From Lachnospiraceae bacterium (GTDB taxonomy: Bacteria; Bacillota; Clostridia; Lachnospirales; Lachnospiraceae): DNA of 64,000 bases. The DNA is taken from assembly GCA_021771755.1 (NCBI GenBank), contig JAETOL010000007.1, forward strand, positions 1 through 64,000. The letters are read 5' to 3'. The position numbers were made by a program, and so were the translations under genes. Positions 29,638 to 39,471 of the stretch are shown here, piece after piece (positions within the stretch are counted from its first letter, which is position 1; each line of letters starts with the position of its first letter). The notes beneath the pieces were generated by a model. That model was not told the origin of the DNA. It made no database searches and saw only the letters and a list, made by a program, of their open reading frames with translations.

Positions 29638-31008
29638 ATGATTAATGTAATTGTAGAATTATCAAAGTATTTGATTTTAACGCTGATGGTCATTTATACC
29701 TTTCACTGTTTTTATACAGTGCGTCAGCAGGATGAGGAAGAAAAATATGGTATGCTGCGTCAACAGCTGATCCTGATTTTCTTCATGGATTTTACTGCAT
29801 TTCTGGTGATCTATCTGAAGACTTTTGATTTTAATGTAATCATCTTTTATATAGAAATGCTGGTGTTTTTTGCGGCAGTGCAGATTCTTTACCGGATATT
29901 TTATAAAAAAGCATCTCTGCTGCTCCTGAATAATATGTGTATGCTGCTCAGCGTTGGATTTATTATGCTGTGCAGACTTGATATCGCCACTGCTACGAAA
30001 CAGCTGGTGATCGCAGCGGCAGCCAGTGCGATCGCATTGATCATACCGGTCATGATACGGAAGATGCGCTTTTTGAGAAGGCTGACCTGGCTGTATGCAG
30101 GAGTGGGCATTATACTTCTGGCCGCAGTATTTCTTCTGGCACAGACAAGTTATGGCGCCAAACTGTCTCTTATGGGCGTTCAGCCTTCTGAAGTGATAAA
30201 AATCACTTTTGTGTTCTTTATGGCTGCAGTGCTGTCACGCGATACCAGTTTTCCTACTGTTGTGAAAGCAACGATCGTTGCAGGACTTCACGTAGTGATT
30301 CTGGTATTATCCAGAGACCTGGGAAGTGCGGTGATCTTTTTTGCCGCGTACCTGGTAATGATCTATGTGTCAACGAAAAAACCTGTTTATCTGGGACTTG
30401 GACTTGCCGGGGGAAGCGCGGGAGCTGTTATTGCATATTTTCTGTTTGGACATGTGCGCCAGAGAGTCAGTGCCTGGAGAGATCCCATGGCTGTTTATCA
30501 GAATGAAGGTTACCAGATCGTCCAGTCCCTATTTGCCATCGGTACAGGCGGATGGTTCGGTATGGGACTTTGTCAGGGGTCTCCGAACTCCATTCCTGTA
30601 GTTAAGAACGATTTTATCTTCAGTGCGATCTGCGAGGAATTAGGAGGGATTTTTGCCATCTGCCTGATTCTGGTATGTATGAGCTTTTTTTTGATGATCG
30701 TAAATATTGCGATTCGGATCAAAAATCCATTTTATAAGCTGATAGCGCTTGGACTGGGAACAGAATATGCATTTCAGGTCATCCTGACTATCGGAGGCGC
30801 AACGAAATTTATTCCTATGACAGGTGTTACCCTGCCGCTGGTAAGCTATGGAGGAAGTTCTGTTATGAGTACGATCCTGATGCTTGCCATCATCCAGGGA
30901 TTGTATATATTAAGAGAAGACGAGGACGAGGAATTTGAGAGACGTAGAAAAGAAGCAGCGCAAAGAATACGAGCGAGAGAGGAAGCGCGAAGAGAAAGAG
31001 AAATCTAA
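29638..31008 (+). CDS. FtsW/RodA/SpoVE family protein
   Basis: QPSEVIKITFVFFMA, SRDLGSAVIFFAAYLVMIY, GTGGWFGMGLCQGSPNSIPVVKNDFIFSAICEELG, TGVTLPLVSYGGSS. Confidence 0.94.
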   Translation: MINVIVELSKYLILTLMVIYTFHCFYTVRQQDEEEKYGMLRQQLILIFFMDFTAFLVIYLKTFDFNVIIFYIEMLVFFAAVQILYRIFYKKASLLLLNNMCMLLSVGFIMLCRLDIATATKQLVIAAAASAIALIIPVMIRKMRFLRRLTWLYAGVGIILLAAVFLLAQTSYGAKLSLMGVQPSEVIKITFVFFMAAVLSRDTSFPTVVKATIVAGLHVVILVLSRDLGSAVIFFAAYLVMIYVSTKKPVYLGLGLAGGSAGAVIAYFLFGHVRQRVSAWRDPMAVYQNEGYQIVQSLFAIGTGGWFGMGLCQGSPNSIPVVKNDFIFSAICEELGGIFAICLILVCMSFFLMIVNIAIRIKNPFYKLIALGLGTEYAFQVILTIGGATKFIPMTGVTLPLVSYGGSSVMSTILMLAIIQGLYILREDEDEEFERRRKEAAQRIRAREEARREREI

Positions 31009-32413
31009 ACGAAGACGCGCAAGAAACAAAGAATATACCCTGGTTTCCTGGTTTTTTGTGGCAGTTTTTGCAGGTATGATCGGCTATCTTGTTTATTTTA
31101 ATGTGGTAAAAAGCGAAGATTTTATAAACAGCCCTTATAATACAAGGCAGGATACGTTTTCTGACCGTGTGATAAGAGGACAGATTCTTTCTTCAGACGG
31201 AGAGATCCTTGCAAAGACAGATGTATATGAGGATGGTACAGAAGACCGTATTTATCCCTATGCCAACGTTTTTGCCCATGTGGTCGGATATGATTCTAAC
31301 GGAAAAAGCGGACTGGAATCAGAAGCAAACTTTCAGCTGTTAAGTTCTCATGAATTTTTTCTGAACCAGATGAAGAATGAGTTTCTTGGAAGAAAAAACA
31401 TGGGAGACACTGTGATTTCGACTTTAAGTGCCAATCTGCAGACAACAGCTTATTATGCGCTGGGGGACAGGAGAGGCGCAGTCGTGGCGATCGAGCCGTC
31501 TACCGGTAAGATTCTGGCAATGGTCAGCAAGCCTGATTTTGATCCTAATTCCATAGCGGAAAACTGGGAATGGCTGGTCAGTGATGAGACAAACTCCAGT
31601 CTTTTGAACAGAGCTACACAGGGGCAGTATCCTCCGGGATCCACTTTTAAGATCGTTACTGCTCTTGATTATTTTAGAAAAAATAAAAGTTTTAATGGAT
31701 ATTCTTATCTTTGTGAGGGAAGTATTACAAAAGAGGACCATACCATTCGCTGCTATAACGGAAATGTCCACGGACAGGAGGATTTTTATTCTGCATTTGC
31801 ATCTTCCTGCAACTGTGCTTTTGCGGAAATGGGAACAGAACTTGGAGGAGCTTCTCTGCGGGAAACCAGTGAAGATCTGCTGTTTAATAAAAAACTTCCC
31901 TTTGCCTCCTACAAAAAGAGTACTTTTAGCCTGAATGGAAAATCTGGAATTCCTCTTACCATGCAAACGGCTATTGGTCAGGGAAACACCCTGGTATCTC
32001 CCGCGCATATGGCCCTTATCACCTGTTCCATTGCAAACAATGGAGTAGTAATGAGACCTTATCTGATCGATCAGGTGGTAAATAACACGGGAGAGCATGT
32101 AAGCACCACACAGCCGGAAGCCTATAAACGGATCATGACAAAAAATGAAGCTGCGATGCTGGGAGAACTGATGAAAGATGTTGTAGAATACGGAACTGCA
32201 TCTGCACTTTCCGGTCAGGGCTATACTGCTGCAGGAAAGACAGGTTCAGCAGAATATGACGAATATGGTTCCAGTCATTCCTGGTTTATCGGCTATTCCA
32301 ATGTGGACGATCCGGATTTGGCCGTAGCAGTGATCGTAGAAGGCGGCGGTACCGGAAGTGAAGCTGCAGTTCCTATTGCATCACAGATTTTTAATGCATA
32401 CTATTATAACTGA
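30935..32413 (+). CDS. Penicillin-binding transpeptidase (class B PBP2-like)
   Basis: PGSTFKIVTAL (SxxK), SSCN (SxN), GKTGSAEYD (KTG); TTG start overlapping the upstream gene by 74 nt; N-terminal basic region then TM. Confidence 0.9.
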   Translation: MRDVEKKQRKEYERERKREEKEKSKRRRARNKEYTLVSWFFVAVFAGMIGYLVYFNVVKSEDFINSPYNTRQDTFSDRVIRGQILSSDGEILAKTDVYEDGTEDRIYPYANVFAHVVGYDSNGKSGLESEANFQLLSSHEFFLNQMKNEFLGRKNMGDTVISTLSANLQTTAYYALGDRRGAVVAIEPSTGKILAMVSKPDFDPNSIAENWEWLVSDETNSSLLNRATQGQYPPGSTFKIVTALDYFRKNKSFNGYSYLCEGSITKEDHTIRCYNGNVHGQEDFYSAFASSCNCAFAEMGTELGGASLRETSEDLLFNKKLPFASYKKSTFSLNGKSGIPLTMQTAIGQGNTLVSPAHMALITCSIANNGVVMRPYLIDQVVNNTGEHVSTTQPEAYKRIMTKNEAAMLGELMKDVVEYGTASALSGQGYTAAGKTGSAEYDEYGSSHSWFIGYSNVDDPDLAVAVIVEGGGTGSEAAVPIASQIFNAYYYN

Positions 32414-32515
32414 TATATTTCGTATGGCTGAACAAATTCTTGCCAGTTTACTGAAAAAGAGTTATACTATATCCAGTTATATTTAATTCACACTCGATAC
32501 AGGAGGAAATTGCAG

Positions 32516-32959
32516 ATGATAGAAGCAACAAGCTGTGGCGGTGTGGTAATTTATCGTGGTAAGATACTTGCTTTATATAAGTCTTACAAAAACAGATATG
32601 AAGGCTGGGTATTGCCGAAAGGGACTGTTGAGCCGGGAGAGACCCATATTGAGACGGCACTGCGTGAGGTAAAAGAAGAAGCAGACGTCAGGGCCTCTGT
32701 TGTAAAATATATTGGCAAAAGTCATTATAATTTTACAGTTCCAGAGGACATGGTCACAAAAGAAGTACATTGGTATCTGATGACGGCGGATAATTATCAT
32801 AGCAAACCCCAGAGAGAAGAATTTTTTGTAGATTCCGGATATTATAAATTCCATGAAATCTACCATCTTCTTCGCTTTTCCAATGAAAAGCAGATTGTAG
32901 AAAAAGCATATCAGGAATATCTGGAATTACGGAGTCAGGGACTCTGGGGAAAAAAATAA
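32516..32959 (+). CDS. NUDIX hydrolase
   Basis: GTVEPGETHIETALREVKEEADV Nudix box. Confidence 0.92.
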   Translation: MIEATSCGGVVIYRGKILALYKSYKNRYEGWVLPKGTVEPGETHIETALREVKEEADVRASVVKYIGKSHYNFTVPEDMVTKEVHWYLMTADNYHSKPQREEFFVDSGYYKFHEIYHLLRFSNEKQIVEKAYQEYLELRSQGLWGKK

Positions 32960-33017
32960 CAGGGTTGTGTTTTTACGCAGCCCTGTTTAGATTTATACAG
33001 AAAGGGGAATCCTTTAA

Positions 33018-33329
33018 ATGCTGAAATGGATAGACGATTATTATATCGGAGAAACTGTCCGGAATGTGGAAGACATCCGGCAGAAACTGGAGCAGGGAAA
33101 GCTGGTTCCGGGTATTTATCTGCTGACCCTTTCTGAGAATCCTCATAATATCCTCGAGATCATTCCGGCAGTTACTTTATTTCAGAAAACAGCTGCCCGT
33201 ATATGCCCGGAGATCATTGGAGTGGCCCGGGGAATAGACGAGGCTATGGAACTTGTACGTTCTGTTGTTCAGACAGTATATGATGAGACAGGAGACGTGC
33301 AGGTAGAAGAATATATAAAAAACAGGTGA
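33018..33329 (+). CDS. Hypothetical protein, 103 aa
   Basis: Intact ORF with RBS (AAAGGGG) in operon-like spacing to the DUF2953-like gene; family not recognised. Confidence 0.7.
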   Translation: MLKWIDDYYIGETVRNVEDIRQKLEQGKLVPGIYLLTLSENPHNILEIIPAVTLFQKTAARICPEIIGVARGIDEAMELVRSVVQTVYDETGDVQVEEYIKNR

Positions 33330-33333
33330 AAGC

Positions 33334-34290
33334 ATGTTACATATTTTATGGATGCTGATCAAGTGGATATTGATCCTTCTGGGAGTTGTTCTGGGTCTGG
33401 TGCTGATTTTGCTGCTTCTGATCCTGTTCTGTCCGGTCAGGTATGAAGGGATGGCAGCAAAAGAGGGCGTACCCTTTCGTGAGGCGGAAGCAGCGGGAAA
33501 GGTCAACTGGCTTTTCCGAGGTGTTTCTTTTTCAATAAAATATAAAGATGGAACGGGACATCAGGATCTGCGGGTCTTTGGAATACCTGTACTGTCTCTT
33601 ATGGAGAAGTACCGGACCCAAAAGGCCTCTGCCAAAGAAAGTGCTGAGAAAAAAGAAAACAAAGTGCTGGAAACTGCAGAACAGCAGGTGCCGGAGCAGG
33701 AGAAAGAAATTTTTGAGGAAACGGCTGAGGAGGAGTTCGATTTTTCTCAATCTGCGGAAAAAGAGGAGAGAAACTTTGCATATACTACGGAAGAGCAGCA
33801 CTTTGAGAAAAAACAGAATAAAACAGCGAAGATCTGGGGGAAACTAAAAGAAATCAAGGAAAGTCTCAGTAATCTTCCAGAGTTCTTTCGCAGAATTTCA
33901 TTAACAATCCGCCGGATCTGTGATAAAATAGACTGGTGGAAAGCGTTTTTTCAACATCCCAGGACAAAGGCCGGGATTGCGTATGCCAGAGAAAAGATGT
34001 GGAAACTTCTGCGGCACGTATTTCCGGTAAAGATCAATGGACATGTGGAGTTTGGAAGCGAGGATCCTTCTGTAACAGGAACAGTACTTGCTCTTCTGGG
34101 CATGACAATGCCTCTCCATCAGAACAGGATCGAGATTGTTCCTGTATTTGAGAACAGAAACCTTCTGGAAGGAAAGGTGTCTGTGAAGGGACGCATTTAT
34201 TGCATTGTCCCGGTCATTATACTTCTGGAGTTATATTTTAATCAGGATATTAAATACATCATTAGAAGATGGAGACATAAGGAGGTCTGA
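33334..34290 (+). CDS. DUF2953-like membrane-anchored protein
   Basis: N-terminal TM, FCPVRYEGMAAKE..., C-terminal VEFGSEDPSVTGTVLALLG; position directly upstream of ytfJ/gerW. Confidence 0.72.
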   Translation: MLHILWMLIKWILILLGVVLGLVLILLLLILFCPVRYEGMAAKEGVPFREAEAAGKVNWLFRGVSFSIKYKDGTGHQDLRVFGIPVLSLMEKYRTQKASAKESAEKKENKVLETAEQQVPEQEKEIFEETAEEEFDFSQSAEKEERNFAYTTEEQHFEKKQNKTAKIWGKLKEIKESLSNLPEFFRRISLTIRRICDKIDWWKAFFQHPRTKAGIAYAREKMWKLLRHVFPVKINGHVEFGSEDPSVTGTVLALLGMTMPLHQNRIEIVPVFENRNLLEGKVSVKGRIYCIVPVIILLELYFNQDIKYIIRRWRHKEV

Positions 34291-34292
34291 AT

Positions 34293-34661
34293 ATGGCAAA
34301 CGAAAACAATTTTAAGGATACGGTGAACTCCCTTTTTAAAGGGCTGGACAGCTTTATTTCTGCAAAAACAGTAGTCGGAGAAGCAATCCATGTGGGTGAT
34401 ACGATTATCCTTCCCCTTGTGGATGTAGCCTTTGGAGTAGGAGCAGGTGCCTTTGAAGGGGACAAAAAAAGCAATGGCGGCGGAGGAATGACCGGTAAGA
34501 TGACGCCAAGTGCGGTTCTTGTGATTCAGAATGGAAGCACAAGACTGGTAAATATCAAAAATCAGGATGGACTGACCAAGGTTCTGGATATGGTACCGGA
34601 TTTTGTGGATCGGTTTGCATCCGGCAAAAATTCCTATGAAACAGAGGGAACGGAAGTCTGA
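34293..34661 (+). CDS. gerW: Spore protein YtfJ/GerW family
   Basis: AKTVVGEAIHVGDTIILPLVDVAFGVGAG...GGGGMTGKMTPSAVLVIQNG. Confidence 0.9.
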   Translation: MANENNFKDTVNSLFKGLDSFISAKTVVGEAIHVGDTIILPLVDVAFGVGAGAFEGDKKSNGGGGMTGKMTPSAVLVIQNGSTRLVNIKNQDGLTKVLDMVPDFVDRFASGKNSYETEGTEV

Positions 34662-34750
34662 ACTGAAAGAATGGACAGATGAAAAACAGTGCTCTCAGAA
34701 GCTTTTTCTGCATAAGATAGTATAGACCAAAGAGAAAGAGGTTGTATATT

Positions 34751-34888
34751 GTGGGAAGGCTTCTGGGACTTATGCTTTTCTGCATAGGTATAGGAATGGT
34801 GATTGGAATGCTGATCGCAGAAAGTGCGATTATTGTAATAGCAGCAGGACTGTGCCTGTTGTGTGGATATCATTTATTCTGCAGATAA
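34751..34888 (+). CDS. Small hydrophobic (single-TM-like) protein, 45 aa
   Basis: GTG start with AGAGG upstream; V(M)GRLLGLMLFCIGIGMVIGMLIAESAIIVIAAGLCLLCGYHLFCR*; not in supplied ORF track. Confidence 0.5.
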   Translation: MGRLLGLMLFCIGIGMVIGMLIAESAIIVIAAGLCLLCGYHLFCR

Positions 34889-34923
34889 AAAATTCCCCAC
34901 GCACCTGCGAGGGGAATTTTTAA
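34887..34923. terminator. Bidirectional terminator between the small ORF and rpmB
   Basis: AAAAAATTCCCCACGCACCTGCGAGGGGAATTTTTAAA; A-run and T-run on both sides of the stem. Confidence 0.8.
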
Positions 34924-34932
34924 ATTTGAATA

Positions 34933-35121
34933 TTATGCTCTTTCAACTTTTCCGGATCTCAGACAAGAAGTACATACATACATCTTTTTAGCTCCGCCTG
35001 TAGCAGTCTTAACTTTTACAGACTTAACATTAGATTTCCACATTTTATTGGATCTTCTATGGGAATGACTTACATTATTTCCGAAATGAGCTCCTTTTTC
35101 GCAAATTGCGCACTTAGCCAT
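34933..35121 (-). CDS. rpmB: 50S ribosomal protein L28
   Basis: MAKCAICEKGAHFGNNVSHSHRRSNKMWKSNVKSVKVKTATGGAKKMYVCTSCLRSGKVERA. Confidence 0.97.
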   Translation of the reverse strand: MAKCAICEKGAHFGNNVSHSHRRSNKMWKSNVKSVKVKTATGGAKKMYVCTSCLRSGKVERA

Positions 35122-35276
35122 GACAGCACCTCCTTGACGCTTTTTTTCAACAGGTTTTATTTTAACAGAAGAAAACACCTTTTGCAAGCAAAAAAAGGAA
35201 AAATATAAAAATAATATTCCTTTTTCCGGGAAAAGAGGTTATAATACATACATACTAAAAAATTGGAGGTACCTAT

Positions 35277-35636
35277 ATGAATGGACGTATAGATTCCGGA
35301 CTTGGACAGATAGTCATTGATACCGATGTAATTGCAACCTATGCCGGAAGTGTGGCAGTAGAATGCTTTGGTATTATTGGTATGGCTGCAGTCAGCATGA
35401 AAGACGGCCTTGTGAAACTGCTTCACAGAGATAGTCTGAAGCACGGCATCAGTGTAGTGATCACAGAAGAAAATAAAATCCGTCTGAATTTCCACGTTAT
35501 CGTGGCATACGGTATCAATATCAGCACGATCGCAGACAACCTTGTCAGCAATGTGAAATACAAGGTAGAGGAATTTACCGGTATGGAAATTGAAAAGATC
35601 AACATCTATGTGGAAGGTGTACGTGCAATAGACTAA
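35277..35636 (+). CDS. Asp23/Gls24 family envelope stress response protein
   Basis: GQIVIDTDVIATYAGSVAVECFGIIGMA...HVIVAYGINISTIADNLVSNVKYKVEEFTG. Confidence 0.92.
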   Translation: MNGRIDSGLGQIVIDTDVIATYAGSVAVECFGIIGMAAVSMKDGLVKLLHRDSLKHGISVVITEENKIRLNFHVIVAYGINISTIADNLVSNVKYKVEEFTGMEIEKINIYVEGVRAID

Positions 35637-35652
35637 GTCAGAGGAGGAACTT

Positions 35653-37314
35653 GTGGTGAGTATAAAAACCATAGATGCGAAAATACTGTCCAGGATGTTT
35701 TTGGCAGGAGCCAGAAATCTGGAGGCAAAAAAAGAATGGATCAATGAATTAAATGTATTTCCTGTTCCTGATGGAGATACAGGAACCAATATGACAATGA
35801 CGATCATGTCGGCTGCTTCAGAGGTAAGCGCTCTGGAAAATCCGGATATGGAAACACTGGCAAAGGCCATTTCATCCGGTTCTCTGCGTGGTGCCAGAGG
35901 AAACTCCGGTGTTATCCTTTCCCAGCTTTTGCGCGGTTTTACCAGAAGCGTTCGCAAGTCGGCTGTTCTGGATGCGGCAGCGATAGCTGCAGCTATGGAA
36001 CGTGCCGTGGAGACCGCTTATAAAGCTGTTATGAAGCCGAAGGAAGGAACAATCCTTACAGTTGCCAAGGAAGCAGCTTTAAAGGCAGCTGAGATTGCTC
36101 CGGAGGCAGAAGAGCTTCAGCCGTTTTTTGAGGCGGTGTTCTCCCATGCAGAAGAAACACTTGCAAGAACCCCGGAGATGCTTCCGGTACTGAAAGAGGC
36201 TGGCGTTGTAGACTCTGGCGGTCAGGGACTTCTGGAGGTATTAAGAGGTGCGATCGATGGTTTCATGGGCAAAGAGATTGATTATTCTGTTTTTGAAAAA
36301 AGCAGCAGTCCTGCCGTGACCAAAATTTCTCCTCAGGCAGAGGCAGACATTAAATTCGGATATTGTACAGAGTTTATCATTCTGCTTGACAAACCGGTTT
36401 CTGAGGAAGAGGAACATAAATTCAAAGATTTCCTGACCTCCATTGGTGACTCCATTGTGGTAGTTGCAGATGATGAGATCATTAAAGTACATGTGCACAC
36501 CAATCACCCGGGACAGGCGATCGAGCGTGCCCTTACCTATGGTGCACTTTCCCGTATGAAGATTGATAATATGAGAGAAGAGCATCAGGAAAAACTGATC
36601 AAGGATGCAGAAAAGCTTGCAAAAGAGCAGGAAGAAAAAGAAAAACTGCCTCCGAAAGAGGCTGGATTTATTGCAGTTTCTGCAGGAGAAGGCCTGACAG
36701 AGATCTTCCGTGAGCTTGGAGTCGATTACTTGATTGAAGGCGGTCAGACGATGAATCCAAGTACAGAAGACATGCTGAATGCGATTTCAAAAGTAAATGC
36801 AGAGACCGTTTATATCTTCCCTAATAACAAAAATATCATTCTTGCTGCAAATCAGGCCAGAGATCTTACTGAGGACAAAAAAATCGTAGTGGTTCCTACG
36901 AAGACGGTTCCTCAGGGAATTACAGCTATGATTAGTTTTGTTCCGGAGAAAACTGCAGAGGAAAATGCAGAAGTGATGGAAGAAGCCATTTCAAAAGTAC
37001 GTACAGGTCAGATTACGTATGCTGTTCGTGATACATGTCTGGATGATAAAGAAATCCATGAAGGTGATATCATGGGTATTGGTGACAAAGGAATCCTTGC
37101 TGTAGGCGGTAATAAAGAAAAGGTTGCGGAGGATACCATTGCTGCAATGATGTCCGATGAGGCAGAGGTTATCAGTATTTATTATGGTGCAGATGCATCG
37201 GAGGAGAGCGCAGAGGCACTTGCGGCTTCTGTAGAAGAACTTTATCCGGATTGTGAAGTAGAAGTCAACAGAGGCGGACAGCCAATCTATTATTATATTA
37301 TTTCTGTGGAATAA
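35653..37314 (+). CDS. DAK2 domain-containing (YloV/FakA-like) protein
   Basis: LNVFPVPDGDTGTNMTMTI, SLRGARGNSGVILSQLLRGF, DSGGQGLLEVLRG. Confidence 0.93.
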   Translation: MVSIKTIDAKILSRMFLAGARNLEAKKEWINELNVFPVPDGDTGTNMTMTIMSAASEVSALENPDMETLAKAISSGSLRGARGNSGVILSQLLRGFTRSVRKSAVLDAAAIAAAMERAVETAYKAVMKPKEGTILTVAKEAALKAAEIAPEAEELQPFFEAVFSHAEETLARTPEMLPVLKEAGVVDSGGQGLLEVLRGAIDGFMGKEIDYSVFEKSSSPAVTKISPQAEADIKFGYCTEFIILLDKPVSEEEEHKFKDFLTSIGDSIVVVADDEIIKVHVHTNHPGQAIERALTYGALSRMKIDNMREEHQEKLIKDAEKLAKEQEEKEKLPPKEAGFIAVSAGEGLTEIFRELGVDYLIEGGQTMNPSTEDMLNAISKVNAETVYIFPNNKNIILAANQARDLTEDKKIVVVPTKTVPQGITAMISFVPEKTAEENAEVMEEAISKVRTGQITYAVRDTCLDDKEIHEGDIMGIGDKGILAVGGNKEKVAEDTIAAMMSDEAEVISIYYGADASEESAEALAASVEELYPDCEVEVNRGGQPIYYYIISVE

Positions 37315-37316
37315 AT

Positions 37317-39368
37317 ATGAGTGAGAGTTTAAGAACCCTGAAAGGTGTGGGGGAAAAAACAGAGAAGCTGTTTCAGAAAGTGGGTATATACAACACGGAT
37401 GATCTGCTTCGATATTATCCAAGAAATTATGATGAATATGAGGGGACTGCTGCTGTTGCAGACCTGGAGGAGGGGACGGTGAAAGCCGTCTCCGCTTTTG
37501 TATGTTCCGGTGTTTATGTAACTTCTGTTCGGGGAAAACAGGTGATTTCCATAACAGCAGGAGATGAGACAGGCAGGCTCGGGATCGTCTGGTTTAACAC
37601 ACCTTATTTAAAAACCACTTTGAAAAAGGGGAGCCGTTTTGTTTTTCGCGGGAGAGTGATCCGCCGTCAGGGAAAACTGCAGATGGAACATCCGGAAATC
37701 TTTACACCAGCCGCTTATGAGGAAATCCTGCACAGTCTTCAGCCGATTTATGCATTGACGGCCGGACTTTCCAATAAGACGGTTGTAAAAATGATACAGC
37801 AGCTTTTACGCATGCAGGAAATGAAAACAGAATATCTGCCGGACGAGATTCGGGAAAAGTATCAGTTATCAGATATAAATTACGCTCTTCGCACGATTCA
37901 TTTTCCGGAAAACAGAGACGAACTTCTGGTATCCAGAAAACGTCTGGTGTTTGATGAATTTCTCTTTTTTATCCTTGCAGTGCAGATCCTGAAAGAAAAA
38001 ACAGAGGAAGCAGAGAATCTCTTCCCAATGAAAAAAACATGGACTACAGAGCAGGTAATCGAAAATCTTCCTTACAGACTTACTGGCGCTCAGCTGAATA
38101 CCTGGCATGAGATTGAGAGGGATCTTTCCGGCCGATCTTTGATGTCCAGACTGGTTCAGGGAGATGTTGGAAGCGGAAAGACGATCCTGGCTTTTCTGGC
38201 AATGATCCTGACTTGTGAGAATGGTTATCAGGCAGCTCTAATGGTTCCTACAGAAGTTCTTGCAAGACAGCACTTTGAGGCTTTTCAAAAGCTGCTGCAA
38301 GAGCAGGGGCTGGATATTCGGACAGTATTGCTTACCGGTTCGAATACAGCAAAAGAAAAGCGTTTAATCTATGAAGAAATCAGGGAAGGAAAAGCTTCTG
38401 TGATCATTGGGACACATGCTTTGATCCAGGAGGCAGTGGAATATCAGAACCTTGCATTGGTGATCACGGATGAACAGCATCGTTTTGGTGTGAAACAGAG
38501 AGAGGCCCTTACCACCAGAGGAAATCCTCCCAATGTTTTGGTCATGAGCGCCACCCCTATTCCCAGAACGCTAGCCATTATTCTTTATGGGGACCTGGAT
38601 ATTTCTGTGATCGATGAACTTCCAGCCAAAAGACTGCCCATAAAAAACTGTGTGGTGGATGTTTCCTATCGGCCGAAAGCCTATTCTTTTATGGAACGGC
38701 AGGTTCGGTCCGGACGACAGGTATATGTGATCTGTCCTATGGTAGAAGAAAGCGAAGGAATGGATGCAGAGAATGTTCTGGATTATACCAGAAAACTGAA
38801 ACAGCTTTTCCCATCTGATATTTGTATTGAATCTTTGCATGGAAAAATGAAACCCAAAGAAAAAAATCATATCATGGAAGAGTTTGCGGCTGGAAAGATC
38901 CAGGTTCTTGTTTCTACTACCGTAGTAGAAGTTGGCGTGAATGTCCCCAATGCAACGGTAATGATGGTGGAAAATGCAGAACGTTTCGGGCTGGCGCAGC
39001 TCCACCAGCTCCGGGGACGTGTAGGCCGTGGAGAGCATCAGTCTTATTGTATTTTTATCCAGGGAAATGGAGAAAAAACCATTTCAAAGAGACTGGAGAT
39101 CCTGAATCAGTCAAATGATGGATTTTATATTGCAGGAGAAGATTTGAAACTAAGAGGTCCGGGAGATCTTTTTGGCATCCGCCAAAGTGGACTTATGGAG
39201 TTTCGGATCGGAGATATTTACAATGATTCCGCGATATTAAAAAATGCTAGCGAGGCGGCTTCCGGGATTCTTTCACTGGATCCGGATCTGTCGCTTCCTC
39301 AGCATGAATCTTTAAAAAAACAGCTCCATTCCAGCATGAAAGAAGGACTGGAAAATTTTGGACTTTAA
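37317..39368 (+). CDS. recG: ATP-dependent DNA helicase RecG
   Basis: LVQGDVGSGKTILAF, ITDEQHRFGVKQR, MSATPIPRTLAIILYGDLDISVIDELP, QLRGRVGRG. Confidence 0.97.
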   Translation: MSESLRTLKGVGEKTEKLFQKVGIYNTDDLLRYYPRNYDEYEGTAAVADLEEGTVKAVSAFVCSGVYVTSVRGKQVISITAGDETGRLGIVWFNTPYLKTTLKKGSRFVFRGRVIRRQGKLQMEHPEIFTPAAYEEILHSLQPIYALTAGLSNKTVVKMIQQLLRMQEMKTEYLPDEIREKYQLSDINYALRTIHFPENRDELLVSRKRLVFDEFLFFILAVQILKEKTEEAENLFPMKKTWTTEQVIENLPYRLTGAQLNTWHEIERDLSGRSLMSRLVQGDVGSGKTILAFLAMILTCENGYQAALMVPTEVLARQHFEAFQKLLQEQGLDIRTVLLTGSNTAKEKRLIYEEIREGKASVIIGTHALIQEAVEYQNLALVITDEQHRFGVKQREALTTRGNPPNVLVMSATPIPRTLAIILYGDLDISVIDELPAKRLPIKNCVVDVSYRPKAYSFMERQVRSGRQVYVICPMVEESEGMDAENVLDYTRKLKQLFPSDICIESLHGKMKPKEKNHIMEEFAAGKIQVLVSTTVVEVGVNVPNATVMMVENAERFGLAQLHQLRGRVGRGEHQSYCIFIQGNGEKTISKRLEILNQSNDGFYIAGEDLKLRGPGDLFGIRQSGLMEFRIGDIYNDSAILKNASEAASGILSLDPDLSLPQHESLKKQLHSSMKEGLENFGL

Positions 39369-39471
39369 AAAGAACAAAAAGCTTTAGTTAAATAAATTGT
39401 TGCAAAAAAAAGGAAAACGTAGTATCCTAGTAGCGTAATTACATTTTATTTCACCTTGTAAGGAGGCTATT

